DNA of 64,000 nt from positions 174,751,492 through 174,815,491 of the forward strand of contig CM039462.1 in assembly GCA_022414725.1 (NCBI GenBank), in the 5' to 3' direction. Within the stretch, counting starts at the first letter, position 1. The number at the start of each line of letters is the position of its first letter. The position numbers and the translations under genes were made by a program. Of this stretch, positions 36,101 to 48,980 are shown piece after piece. The notes below the pieces were generated by a model that ran no database searches, was not told the origin of the DNA, and was given only the letters and a program-made list of their open reading frames with translations. Source of the stretch: Microglena sp. YARC. Lineage: Eukaryota > Chlorophyta > Chlorophyceae > Chlamydomonadales > Chlamydomonadaceae.

Positions 36101-39100
36101 TGCCCGAAATCTCTGAATGCAAGGTGAGAGTGATGTGTGACGAACGGATGTTAAGTTTGCTTATGAGTCCTAGTCATGTGAAGCTCGGGATGGCCAACAT
36201 GGACCCTCCATGTGCATATTTGAATATGGACCCTCCATGTGAATTTCAACATTGGGGAGTACCAGAAGCAGGGAGGATACACACACATGTGTATACACAT
36301 ACACAAATATGCACATATGTACATGTACACATACACAGATATACTCATAAGTATATATATATACACAGATACACTCATGAGTATGTATGTATTTACACAT
36401 ATTTACTGATAAGTATATATTTACATACACAGATATACGCATACGTACATATTTACATACACAGATATACTCATAAGTATATATTTACATACACAGATAT
36501 ACTCATAAGTATGTGTAACAGGGGGTGGGGTGGGGGCAGGGCCGTTTTTACCGATATATATATATATAGCAATAGCTAGTTTTGACCCCCGTTTTGGCGA
36601 AAAATATCGCTTTAAAAAAGTAAAAAAATTTGTTTTCCTGAATGCACCCCAAAAGCTACAAATACCTATAAAAAGCACTAAAACGCTGTCTCTGGAGGAG
36701 GCACACAACCATTAAGCTAGAAGAAACCCACTTTCAGATTTTAAATAAAGCACAAAACGCTGTCCCTGGGGGGGGGGGGGGGGCACCGGTACTGATATCT
36801 ATAGCTATAATCATTTCCAAGCAACTCACTTTCTTCTAAGCAGCCCTCCTTACTTAATGTTCAGCCAAACCTTTTGCATCCTAGTGCATTCTAGAGCTGA
36901 CACAATCAGCAGTCCAGAACTGCTCAAATAGTAGTGTTTAGCACAGTTGCTGGCTCAGGGAGCTTCCTAGAAGCTGCTAAGAAAGGCTGAAAACCAAGCC
37001 CTTGTGAGGGCTTGTAGTAGGCCTTCATTGGCCTGCCACTGACAACCAAAGTAATGAAAAAGTATTCATAACTCCTGGTGGGGCGTGGTATTAAGGGAAC
37101 CTGTCGTACGCGGGCAGAGAACGGTCTACCACCTCGTCTGGACAATCTACCATTGCGGTTGACAACGACCTGCAACGCTCAGGGTTACTGAGGGGGATTG
37201 AACCCCCGACCCCGCTTCGTTTCAGCGATTTGGTGTACCACTAGACCAATTGTATCACTGAAACGGGCTGTTGACAACAAATAGGAGTGAGGAAGTGTAA
37301 TGAAAGGTTTTAAGACCCTGGTGCCATCAATCCCATTAAAATGACAACATTGGAAATGCAACGGAAGTCTCCGAAAGTCAGTTGCAGGTCAACGTTACTG
37401 AGACACGTGCAGGCAGCCAAAGCTGACAGATCTGTCAGGTACCGGCATTTAGGCAAATCGAGATTTTGAAGGTTAGGTGCCATTAACAAGAAAGACACAC
37501 AGGGGCAGGTTGTGAACATCAGTTTTGCAATTTGCAAATCTCAATCATGCAAGACGTGTGTAAGTATGGCTCCAGATTTTCAGACCATACAAACCCATAT
37601 AAACCACGCAACCATCTGAAATTAATTGGCTCGTTCCCGGCCAGGGGATATTAGTGATGGGGGGGGGGGGGGGGGGGGGGGGAGGCTGTGTGGTATGAGC
37701 GTAGGACAGATCTGTGATAACGGTTGGATTCGGGCGGGAAAACAACAATCTGGGAATAATCAGCGCGCAGGAAGAAGTGACGACCTTCGAAGCGCAAAGA
37801 AGGAAGGCGGCAGAAAAAAGTAGGGGGACAGTACAAACAAAGCACAGAACAAAAACGAGGCGTAGAATACCTACTCTTTTAGCTCGCCGAACTCAGACCA
37901 TCCGAGCATGTTGTAACTGCCTTGGAAGGATGCGAACCTTCTCCACCTTCGCAGGGGAGTCTTTATGATTGCCAATGCCTCCCATTGTGCCAAGAATAAA
38001 GGATGAGATAAAGTTAGGGCGAGATAACGTTAATGAACGTCAAATAAAGAATGCCGAAGAAGAGATCGACGCAGTCTTGGATTGGTTGAGTAGAATGTGA
38101 ACTGATGAATGGTGTGTCTGTTCATCTACTTACATGGTGAAGTGGAACAAGTACGGTCAGAATTCTAGGGATTCCTTTCACGCTTTGAATGTATCTGTTG
38201 TAATAACCGTCATAGATACAGGCTGCGATTCGAAAATCCTAGGCTGTCACCTTGTGAGTATATTCTTGCTTTGATCTTCACTAATCAAGCCAACCTATCG
38301 GATCCTCTATTTATGGTCATCTGGAACGGGAACGGGCCGAAGTCCGAGGATTCGTTTCACGCCTCGAAAGTTATTACTGTTGTAATGCTGCTGAAAAAGT
38401 GCCCACAAATTGACGGAAAGGTGACGCTGTGCACTAAAAGCTTATAGACTAGTCAGCACTAGTCTAACATAAAAACCATGTAAACCATGTGAGGCCATAT
38501 AAAACCATACAACACCATTTTTACAATATACAACATTATTCAACTATTTGAATATGTTTAAACCATTTGGACAATACACAACCTTATAAAACCATTTTAA
38601 CCCATTTGAACAATACACAACCTTATAAAACCATTTGGAAGCATTTAAAATCGTATGAAAGCGTGCACAACCATGTAAAACCATTGAAAGCTTTCAAAAC
38701 CATTTGAAAGCGTGCACAACCATGAAAAGCCATCAATTGCCATCTGCCTATTTGCTTAAATGCAAGGACCCTTCCCAAGAGAGGGGGAGCAGTGGAGCTG
38801 GAAGTGAAGACGCCACATTCAAGGAGCAGAATTTGTCTGACTTGATGCTTCGTGACAACCAAGACCCAAGTCGGGTCAACAATACTCCAGCTGGTTCTGC
38901 AGTCGTGTTGAGTGATGGCTCGGCACCACCAACGCCAAACCAGATCACATCACTTCAGACTTGCTTCTCAGCACCAACCACAGAAGTGACCGCGGAGCAC
39001 AGTAGATTTGACAGTACCATGAGGGCACCTAACCACAAGGTCCCGACTAAGACGAAGTCAGGTCTGGCCGTAACCAACTTGGTTGCCGTGATAGCTGATG

Positions 39101-42100
39101 TCTTCCTCGGGAGTTCGAAGAAGAAGCTCCAAGCCCAAGACAAGTCAAACCATGGCTCCATGTCCCGGACAAGTCTACCCATCGAGACTCTAGAAATTGG
39201 TTCCCCCCTGGCTACCAGAGGCTCCCCCCCCCTGGCTACAAAAGCCTCCACCCCCACTGCCATCGCTGCGGATGACACCTTGATGTTTAGGGCCGCAACC
39301 ATTTCTAAGATTGGATGCCCCAGCGACAAGTCCGGACGGTCATCTGTCCGAAAAAGACGAAGCAGTCTTTTTATATCTTTCAAGGAATCCATTCGCTGGA
39401 CTTCAAAGAAGCAGTTCGAAGACTCGGATGTTGATCGGCACTGTGCAGAGCATGCAGCGATGGCCACTCTGTTGATGCAGCCTCATGATGAGGTGTGAAT
39501 GTTGTTTTGCCAGGGTCCTGTTTAGAGCTACCTGCTGAATTGAGAGCTCTTGATCAGCAGTCACTAATAGAGGAAGAGGTGAAGTATTGCCCTCTGCAGC
39601 TCATCAGAACAGGCAGTACTTTTGTTTTGTTTTTGTACAATGCGTCACAAATTCAATGACTTGGTGCGACCCCAGTGCAATGCGCTGCCCCCCTAGCCCC
39701 AAGGGCTTCTGGGATGTCCGGCGGGCCATTTCTGACTAGTTTAGCCAGACCCATGCAGCGACAGGATGGCAACGGAATGGCGACACGTCGTCCGGAAAAG
39801 GTGCAAAACAGGCAGTATCTGGTCATGATTGCCTGTCCCTGTGTGCCCTCCTGCTTGTGTGGCACCTAGCATAACCCTAACCTAATGCTGTTGCCCATGC
39901 AGCTGGCTATTGCATTCTCTGTGTACCTGGTCACAAGTGCCCACCCATGCATGCCTCTCTGCCTGTTCAGCACCTAGCATGACCCTAACCTGCTGCTGCC
40001 CATGCACCTGGCTGTTGCCCTCCCCACCATTGACCACTGGCAGTACCTGGTCACCCATGTATGCCATTTCTGTTTGAAGCACCTAGCATAACCCTAACCT
40101 TCTGTCGCCCATGCAGCTGGCTGTTGCCTTCTCCACCATTGACCACTGGCAGTACGATATCTTCCAGCTGTCAGAAGCAGCGGGAGGGCGACCCCTGTCA
40201 GCCCTTGCCTTCATGCTGTTCAAGCAGGGCGGCATCATCTCTAGCTTTAAAGTGGATGAACAGAAGCTCGCAAGGTGATAACAAATAAATAAACAGTGGA
40301 TGGGTTAGGGGTGTGTGTTTGGTGTGGGGGGGGGTAGGGGGGCTTGGCGTGGGTTGGCGCTGTTCAAGCAGGGTGGCATCATCTCTTGCTTTAAAGTGGA
40401 TGAACAGAAGCTCGCCAGGTGATGACAAATAAATAAACAGTGGATGGGTTAGGGGTGTGTGTTTGGGGTTGGGGGGCTTGGTGTGGGTTGGCACTGTTCT
40501 AGCAGGGTGGCATCATCTCTCGCTTCAAAGTGGATGAACAGAAGCCGGAAAGGTGTGAACAGCAACCCACCCAGCAAGTCAGTCCCACAGTCCTGACTAG
40601 GGTATACCCACCCAGCAACATTCCCACCCCCCCTTGCTCCCCGACCCCATCCCTTGTTTTGACCGATGCTCTGCCCTCCCCCCAGCAGTCTTTTGTTGCG
40701 GCTGATCCTGGCTATCTTGCTGTCAAGTAAACCTTGAATCCTTCTTGTCTTGATCTCATACTGAAGCGATCCACTTACACTTGTGTTTCGTGTGATGGTA
40801 GCTAATTGAGCGACTCGGTGCAACCCCAGTGCAATGCGCTGCCTCCCAAACCCCACTGAGCGTGAAGTGCGGAGCCTGGGGGGTGGGAGGGGATTTCCGT
40901 CTAGTTTACCCATGTGCGTCACTATGCAGCGACGGAATGGCGAAGTGACACACACAAAAAGTGTTCACCAATCAGGGGGCCTGGATGAAGTTGCTCTGGT
41001 ATCGCACGCTCCAGGGTTACAATAACAATAACTAAACCACCCCTTTAAAAATAGGGGGCGGTCCCTTATACATGTATTACCCCGTCCCTAAAATGTTTTT
41101 AGCTTTTATCCGCTGCACTTAATTCCGGTGCCACCTGTTGGTCTATTCTTGTTTATTTCATTTTTAGGACTAATACAGCAGCTATGTGACACATTGGTGA
41201 CAAGTGACAGTTCGTTTTTGCCTCCTCCGCCTGCCTACCGATTTGAAGGCGAAACTAAATTCCGTGAAATCCACTACCAGGTTTCTGATCAGAATAGAGT
41301 ACGAGTGCTCTCCCCTCCCATCCCGTACTACTGTGAACTGACCCCCAATGTTGTGGGTTCCTAATCAAGATAGAGGACGGGTACCCTTCCCATCCCTTAC
41401 CAAAGTAAACTGACCCCAAATGCACCAGGTTCCTGATCAGAATAGAGGACGGGTACCCTCCCAACCCATACCACTGCAAAGAGCATGCAGCTGATGTCCT
41501 GCGCACACTCCATGTCATTGCCACCAGAGGTGGCCTCGTCAAGACAGCCAACCCAACACAGCAACTTGAGACAGGTAAGCTAGGTGACACCAGTTTTTGG
41601 CGGAGCCTCCCCTTCTTGGGGGCGGGAGCCCCCAGTGTTACCCATTTGTCCGTTCTTTCGTCCATCCATCCATCCATCCGTCTGACCGCGATGAAGCCCG
41701 ACACGCCAGCCAACGGCCTCGTAACCAACTCGCTTCTGTTGCCACCTGTCGCTCCCTAGCGATCACTCTCGGCCATTTTTTAGCGTCGCAGGCGACGCTG
41801 CATAGAACTTGTTTGACAGCTTTGACACATGTAGTGGGGATGTCAATATCGTACTGTTCCCCAAAATGATCGAGTGGTATATCATTCGATATTGTACGAT
41901 ACATTTATGTATCGCACGATATTGTACGATATATCACATGAGATCGTTGATATCACTAAAAGTAAAACATACATATATGTATGTTGCAGTGAGTTAAGCC
42001 AAAGAGACACGTCAACTGCTTCCCTTCCCTGTCCTGTTTGCACCACCATGACTGGCAGGGTACCATCATTATAGTGTACATCTACCCCCCACACTCATAC

Positions 42101-45100
42101 ACACTCATACCCGCACCTGCACCCTGTCCACCCTGTCCTCTGTACCACCCTAACCCTCCGACCTCACCACCCCACCCTATGTAGTAGACATGTACGATGC
42201 CATCAACATCACACACTCACACCCACACACACTCACACCCTGCCCACACTCCCAGACCCCCCCACCCCACCCTACCCTACACACACCCGACCCCCCATCC
42301 CCCCCTGTGTAGTGGACATGTACGATGCGGTCAACGGCCTGAGCTTTGAAGACGACTCTGGTCTGTCAGCTGCCAAAAGGGCTTTAAGCCTGATGACCAT
42401 CTACCTTGCTGCCATCATCCACGACTTCGAGCACAAAGGTGTGAACAACCAGTTCCTGGTCCAGACTGGGGACCCCCTGGCACTGCTGTACAACGACGTG
42501 TCCCCCATGGAGAACCACCACATATCCGCGGCGTTCACCTTGCTGAAGGATAGAGACTGTAACTTTTTGGAGAAGCTGCCAAGGAAGGTCATTACTTGTC
42601 TTCGAACACAAGTCATTGACATGGTCCTGGGCACCGACATGAAGCAGGTGAGGGTTTGTTTTTGGCGAAGCCCCCCCTTCTGGGGGGCAGGATCCCCCAG
42701 GCGCCCCCAGGGTTACCCATACGTCCGTTCGACCGACCAACCGACCATCCGCATCCGTCTGACCCGGATGAAGCCTGACACGTCAGTCAACGGTCTCGTA
42801 ACTAACTCGCTTCAATTGCCACCTGTCGCTCCTTCGCTATCACTCTCTGCCAATTTTTAGCGTCGCCTGCGACGCTGCATAGAATGCTGTTTGTTTGTAG
42901 TTGGGAAAGAAATTTCACCCCAGGGGTGAAACATGGCTTGCCTTGCCTTCTGCTCTATTGTTGACTACAATCTAAGGTGTGCCTGTGTAGCTGGACTACA
43001 TATGCACAAAATATACTTGATTTGGAAAGTAAAGCTAGCTCAACCCTGAACACATGTAGACTGTGCTGTGAAGGCTTGGTCTACCTTATACTCTTTAGAT
43101 CACCAGAGCTTGATTAGTAACTGTGTGGCTTCGCCTTTCAAGGACCAAACATTTTGTGGCAAGCGGTGAATGCCATATGGGGGTGGGGGAGAAAGAGAGG
43201 GGGGAGGGGTGGGAGGGGCATGGCTTGGCTAACTGTGTGTCTTGACCGCAACTAAGTCGTGTAACATCATTTACCAGAGAGGGGGAGGCTATGCTGCCGG
43301 GGGGTATGGCTTGGCTGCCTGCTACTGTATCATTCATGAGTACTGTACTGTATTACCTGCTACTGTATCATTCATGAGTACTGTACTGTATTGCCTGCTA
43401 CTGTATCATTCATGAGCACTGTACTGTATTGCCTGCTACTGTACCATTCATGAGTACTGTACTGTATTGCCTGCTACTGTATCATTCATGAGTACTGTAC
43501 TGCCTGCTACTGTATCATTCATGAGTACTGTACTGCCTGCTACTGTATCATTCATGAGGACTGTACTGCCTGCTACTGTATCATTCATGAGGACTGTACT
43601 GCCTGCAACTGTATCATTGATGAGGACTGTACTGCCTGCCACTGTATCATTCATGAGGACTGTGCGGCCTGGTACTGTATTATTCATGAGTACTGTACTG
43701 CCTGCTACTGTATCATTCATGAGGACTGTACTGCCTGCTACTGTATCATTCATGAGGACTGTACTGCCTGCCACTGTATCATTCATGAGGACTGTACTGT
43801 ATTGCCTGCTACTGTATCATTCATGAGGACTGTACTGCCTGCTACTGTATCATTCATGAGGACTGTACTGCCTGCAACTGTATCATTGATGAGTACTGTA
43901 GTGCCTGCTACTATATCATTCATGAGTACTGTGCGGCCTGCTACTGTATCATTCATGAGAACTGTACTGCCTGCAACTGTATCATTGATGAGCACTGTAC
44001 AGCCTGCAACTGTATCATTGATGAGGACTGTACTGCCTGCAACTGTATCATTCATGGGTACTGTACACCCTGCAACTGTATAATTCATGGGTACTGTACA
44101 CCCTGCAACTGAATCATTCATGAGTACTGTCCTGCCTGCAACTGTATCATTCATGAGAACTGTACTGCCTGTTACTGTATCGTTCGTGAGTACTGTACTG
44201 CCTGTTGCTGTATCTTTCCTGAGAGCCTGAGTCATCTGGTGTTCACGATTGCCCACTGACCAACCGCTCCTCATGTTTCACCCTTGCAGCACTTCAGCCT
44301 GATCTCTCAATTCCAGAGCTTTGTGCAGCCCGTCATGACGGCACACTTTACTCGCAACGGACACCTCAAGTCTCCCGGCCCAGCATTCGGTTCAGGCTGT
44401 CATGATGTCCATTTCCACAGCTTGGAGGATGATGCTGGAGAGATTGGGAAGAAGCTCGGGCTAATGAGAAAAAATAGTCAACGGCAGAGCACCGGGGCCA
44501 AATGGAGTCATTCACTCCCGGCCCCAGTTCTGAGTGCTGAAGTTATGGTGCTGGTCTGGAAGGTGGGCATTATTTGTTTATAGTCTTGTCGGTAAATATT
44601 ATGTGGCTGGCCATATTATGTGTTGTTAATAGTCTTCGCTGGTATTATTTTTGTTGGTGGTAGTCTTTGTAGGTCGTACTGTTGTTGGTAGTTTGTGTTG
44701 GTTGTGTTGTTTGTATTTTTGTTCGTAGTTGTTGCTGGTCATTTAATTTTGTTGTTGGTAGTTATATTTGTTGTATTATTTCAGTTTTTTTTTAGACGTA
44801 GGTCTTTATGTGGGTGGCAGTTATATGTAGTAAGTGTTTTCTCTTCTTTGGATATGATTTGATTAGCCTGTGGCCTTCTTTGTTTCTGAGTTCCTACTGT
44901 GGTTGTTCTTGACGCTGCGTAGTTTTGCATGTTGCGCGATGCATGCAGATCTTGGTGACATTTTGTTTACTCTATGGGCAAATAGTTATGCCACACTGAG
45001 AGCAATCCAGTGGATGGTTTGGAATCAACAGGTGCAGGTCGAAGTCGAGTAGGCTGTGACTGTGGTTGTGGGGCTGTGACTGTAGAACAGCACTAAGTCA

Positions 45101-48100
45101 GTTAGTGGCTCACCAAAAGCGGTTTGATCCATACGTAGTCTGTATCAAGCATAAGAAGCCAAGCAGCCTTGACCATGGTGTGTTCCTCATGCAGGGCTGT
45201 GACTGCAGTTGTAGGTCAAAGTAGAACGGCAACTGTTGATTCCAAATGAAAATAACACGGGGGGGGGGGGGGGGGGGGGGCAGAGAAACAGATTTCGGAC
45301 CGCATGTTCAATATGGTGTCCAATTCAGATGGGAGTTGGAATTGTGGAAGTTTCATGCAAAAAGAGGAGGAACAAGTTTTTTTACCCCCCCTCCTAAAAT
45401 GGGGGTCATTCGAAAAACCTGATTGCCTCACCCTACCCCCCCTAAAATGGGGGTCATTCGAAAGATCTTTTCGTGCCCATTCCAGTTATGCTCTTACATC
45501 TTTCGTAAGGTTGCTCAAACAGGATTTATCGCGAAGTTAAGATTTCGGCCGCTTTGGATGGAAAAAACTTAGGACCCATCTAACTTATCTACAACTTTAT
45601 TTTTGGCTCAATTTTTTTTTATGTAGTTTGAGGATAGCCTCTATCCAGAGCGAAGATGCGGTACGGCAGCTTTTTTCTTGCCCCCCCCCCTGGATAACAC
45701 CAATGAAATTAGAATCCAAATAAAATTTGAATATTTGGAATTGGAGGTAATCCCTTAATTTGAGCCCTATCTCTCTCTTTAAACCCATATTGCGCTCCAT
45801 TTTGCTGATCTGAGCAACATATTGAAAAGCAGAGCTAACACCTTAACTGAATTTGAACCCCATCACCTTCTCTGTTCCCAGTTAGCTCTCAAGTGTGCAG
45901 ACCTAAGTAACCTTGCCAATGCAAAGCCCGTTGCCAGGAAGTGGGTTTCGCTGTTGGAGGAGGTGAGCGCATTGAGATCGGATGTACAGCTCGTGTAGAA
46001 AGTTTGTGAGCTCAGACGTACTGCTCATGTGAGATCGGACGTACTACTCATGTGGAAAGTTTGTGAGATCAGATGTACTGCTCATGTGGAAAGTGTGTGT
46101 GTCTGTGCGAGTGTTTGTGTGTGCTCATCCATGAGGTAGGGAGTATCAGCTGGTCACAATGTTGGAGGAGGTGAGTGCATTGATATAGGGCATACTGCTC
46201 TTGTGGAAAGTGTGTGTGTGTGTGCGAGTGCTTGTGTGTTCTCATCCATTAGGGATGCTGTTGGAGGGGGTGGGCACATTGAGATAGGACATCCTGCTCG
46301 TTTTGAAGGTGTGTGTCTGTTCGAGTGTGTGTGTTTTCATCCATGAGGGGCGCTGCTGGAAGAGGTAAGCACATTGAGATAGGTTGTACTGCTCCTGGTG
46401 TCCCAACTCTTAGGTTGTACTGCTCCTGGTGTCCAAGTCTTGGGTTGTACTGCTCCTGGTGTCCAACTCTTAGGTTGTACTGCTCCTGGTGTCCCAAGTC
46501 TTAGGTTGTACTGCTCCTGGTGTCCCAACTCTTAGGTTGTATTGCTCCTGGTGTCCAACTCTTAGGTTGTACTGCTCCTGGTGTCCCAACTCTTGGGTTG
46601 TACTGCTCCTGGTGTCCCAACTCTTAGGTTGTACTGCTCCTGGTGACCCAACTCTTAGGTTGTACTGCTCCTCGTGTTCAACTCTTAGGTTGTACAGCTC
46701 CTGGTGACCAAACTCTTAGGTTGTACTGCTCCTGGCGACCAAACTCTTAGGTTGTACTGCTCCTGGTTTCCCAACTCTTAGGTTGTACTGCTCCTGGTGA
46801 CCAAACTCTTAGGTTGTACTGCTCCTGGTGACCCAACTCTTAGGTTGTACTGCTCCTGGTGACGCAACTCTTAGGTTGTACTGCTCCTGGTGACCCAACT
46901 CTTAGGTTGTACTGCTCCTGGTGACCCAACTCTTAGGTTGTACTGCTCCTGGTGTCCAACTCTTAGGTCTTGACACTCATTCTGAATTAGTTGTCATGAA
47001 TGGTCATTCATACTCCTCCTTTGTACACAAAATAATGCAGAATTAGTTGTCATTATTGGGCATTTATACTCTTCTTCTTTGTATACGAAATAATGCAGAA
47101 TTAGTTGTCATTATTGGGCATTCATACTCATCATTTTTTGTTAAGAATTGATAAGCATGAATGCCCAATCATGATGGCCATGATAATGTTGCATACTGTG
47201 TATATTGCATAGTGTGTGCAGTGCATGTAGTTATTAGTGTGTATAGTATAGTACATATAGTGCATAGTGTGTACAGTATAGTACATATAGTGCATAGTGT
47301 GTGTAGTGATAAGTGTGTACAGTATAGTACATATAGTGCATAGTGTGTGTAGTGATAAGTGTGTACAGTATAGTACATATAGTGCATAGTGTGTGTAGTG
47401 ATAAGTGTGTACAGTATAGTACATATAGTGCATAGTGTGTGTAGTGATTAGTGTGTACAGTTTAGTACATACAGTGCATAGTGTGTATAGTGCATGGTGT
47501 AGTGCATGTAGTGATATGTGTGTATAGTATTGTACATATAGTGTGTGGAGTGCATATAGTGTACAGTGTGTATTGTTTTAGTGTGCACTTCAATCGGACT
47601 TCAATCAACAAATAAATTGATATAAATCGACAAATCATTAAAAACAGATAAAAATATTGAAGAGAGATCAACTGATTAAAAACAGGTAAATGGTTTAAAC
47701 AGATTAAAATGTTTAAGGCTTATTAAATAATTAAAATCAGATAAATGATTAAAAAGTGATACTAAGGTGGACAGGAAAGCATTATGTGGGTAAATGGGTG
47801 GGAATTTGGTCAGTGATTTATAAGAGGTTAAGCAAATGGTTCAATGATTGGTCATTTCGCTGGACTAAAGATGGTGCTGGGTTTGAATTCCTACGGGAGC
47901 GCTTCAGTATCTGCATAATAAGTAATGATAACGCCTGGTGGGGTGTGGTATTAAGGGAAACCGTCGTACGCAGGCAGAGAACGGTCTACCACCTCGACTA
48001 AACAAGCTACCATCGCGGTTGACTACGACCTGCAACGCGCTGGGTCGCCTCGTAATAAGGGATTATGTTTATGTATTTATCCTCGGGCTGCATCATTGCC

Positions 48101-48949
48101 CATTGTAGCTCACAAAATAGCTCAGAATGTAGCTAATTGTTCATGATGAGGCCTGTTTGATTATTGGCAAGCTGCTCACACCTTCATCTTCATAAGTGTG
48201 CTGTGTACTGCTACCCTCACTGTCACCATGGGGATAAAGCACGTGGGGGTAGTGTTAACTACCTATTTCATGCACTGCCACTAACCTGCCATCTTGCTGC
48301 ATTCAATGATGGTGGAGCACTCACGCTGTAGCAGCAGCATTTAGAGGCCACACGGAGGTGTGCGTATACGACTATGCCCTCCTCTTTCATGTGGGTAGGT
48401 GAGCTCCCTGGTGATATGTTACCAGTAATCTCATAGTATTTATTTTCAGCTACGAGCAGCATCTTCTAGCGCAGCACCTGCCCACCACCCTCCACCTACA
48501 CATACAGACCTTCACCCACCCACCCACCCACCATCCCACATATACACACCCTCCTAACTCCACCTCTGCCGGACCACTTGTAGGAGATGTTCCGCCAAGG
48601 TGATCAGGAGCAAAGCAATGGGCTACCCATCAGTGCCCTCATGGACAGAATGAAGGGAGGAGTTAGCTTGTCTCAGGTAGGCTTCAGTGACTCACATTAT
48701 ATTATTATTTATATATTATATATTTATATAATATACTCACATGATATTATTATTTATATATTATTTATTTATATATTATTATTTATATATGTAATATTTG
48801 TGCTCACATTATATTATGTTTATGTGTATTCCTTATGCATTGTTGGCATTTCTGAGGTAGGCTTCAGTGACTCACATTATATTGTATAGTATTTATCATT
48901 GCTTTATTATCTCCTTTTAATGTGGCCCGGGATTATCTGTTTATTTTTT

Positions 48950-48980
<31 letters not shown>

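Noticed and set aside
31350..36123. Guanylyl cyclase domain expected after HNOBA
   Set aside because: Exons 9-12 lack the cyclase metal-binding Asp motifs, and FTDVGLSTFG in Ex9 resembles FSDIVGFT only superficially.
37190..37271. tRNA-like sequence with A and B boxes
   Set aside because: It is the head of a SINE present in several copies with target duplications, so not called as a functional tRNA gene.
38704..38766. Start codon of a separate gene at Ex13
   Set aside because: The 63 bases upstream are part of a degenerate AAACCATTTGAA repeat, and the ends of Ex13 are phase-compatible with Ex12 and Ex14.
43448..44274. Frames repeating MNDTVAGSTVL and its partner on the other strand
   Set aside because: 33-bp minisatellite read in frame on both strands, inside intron 16.
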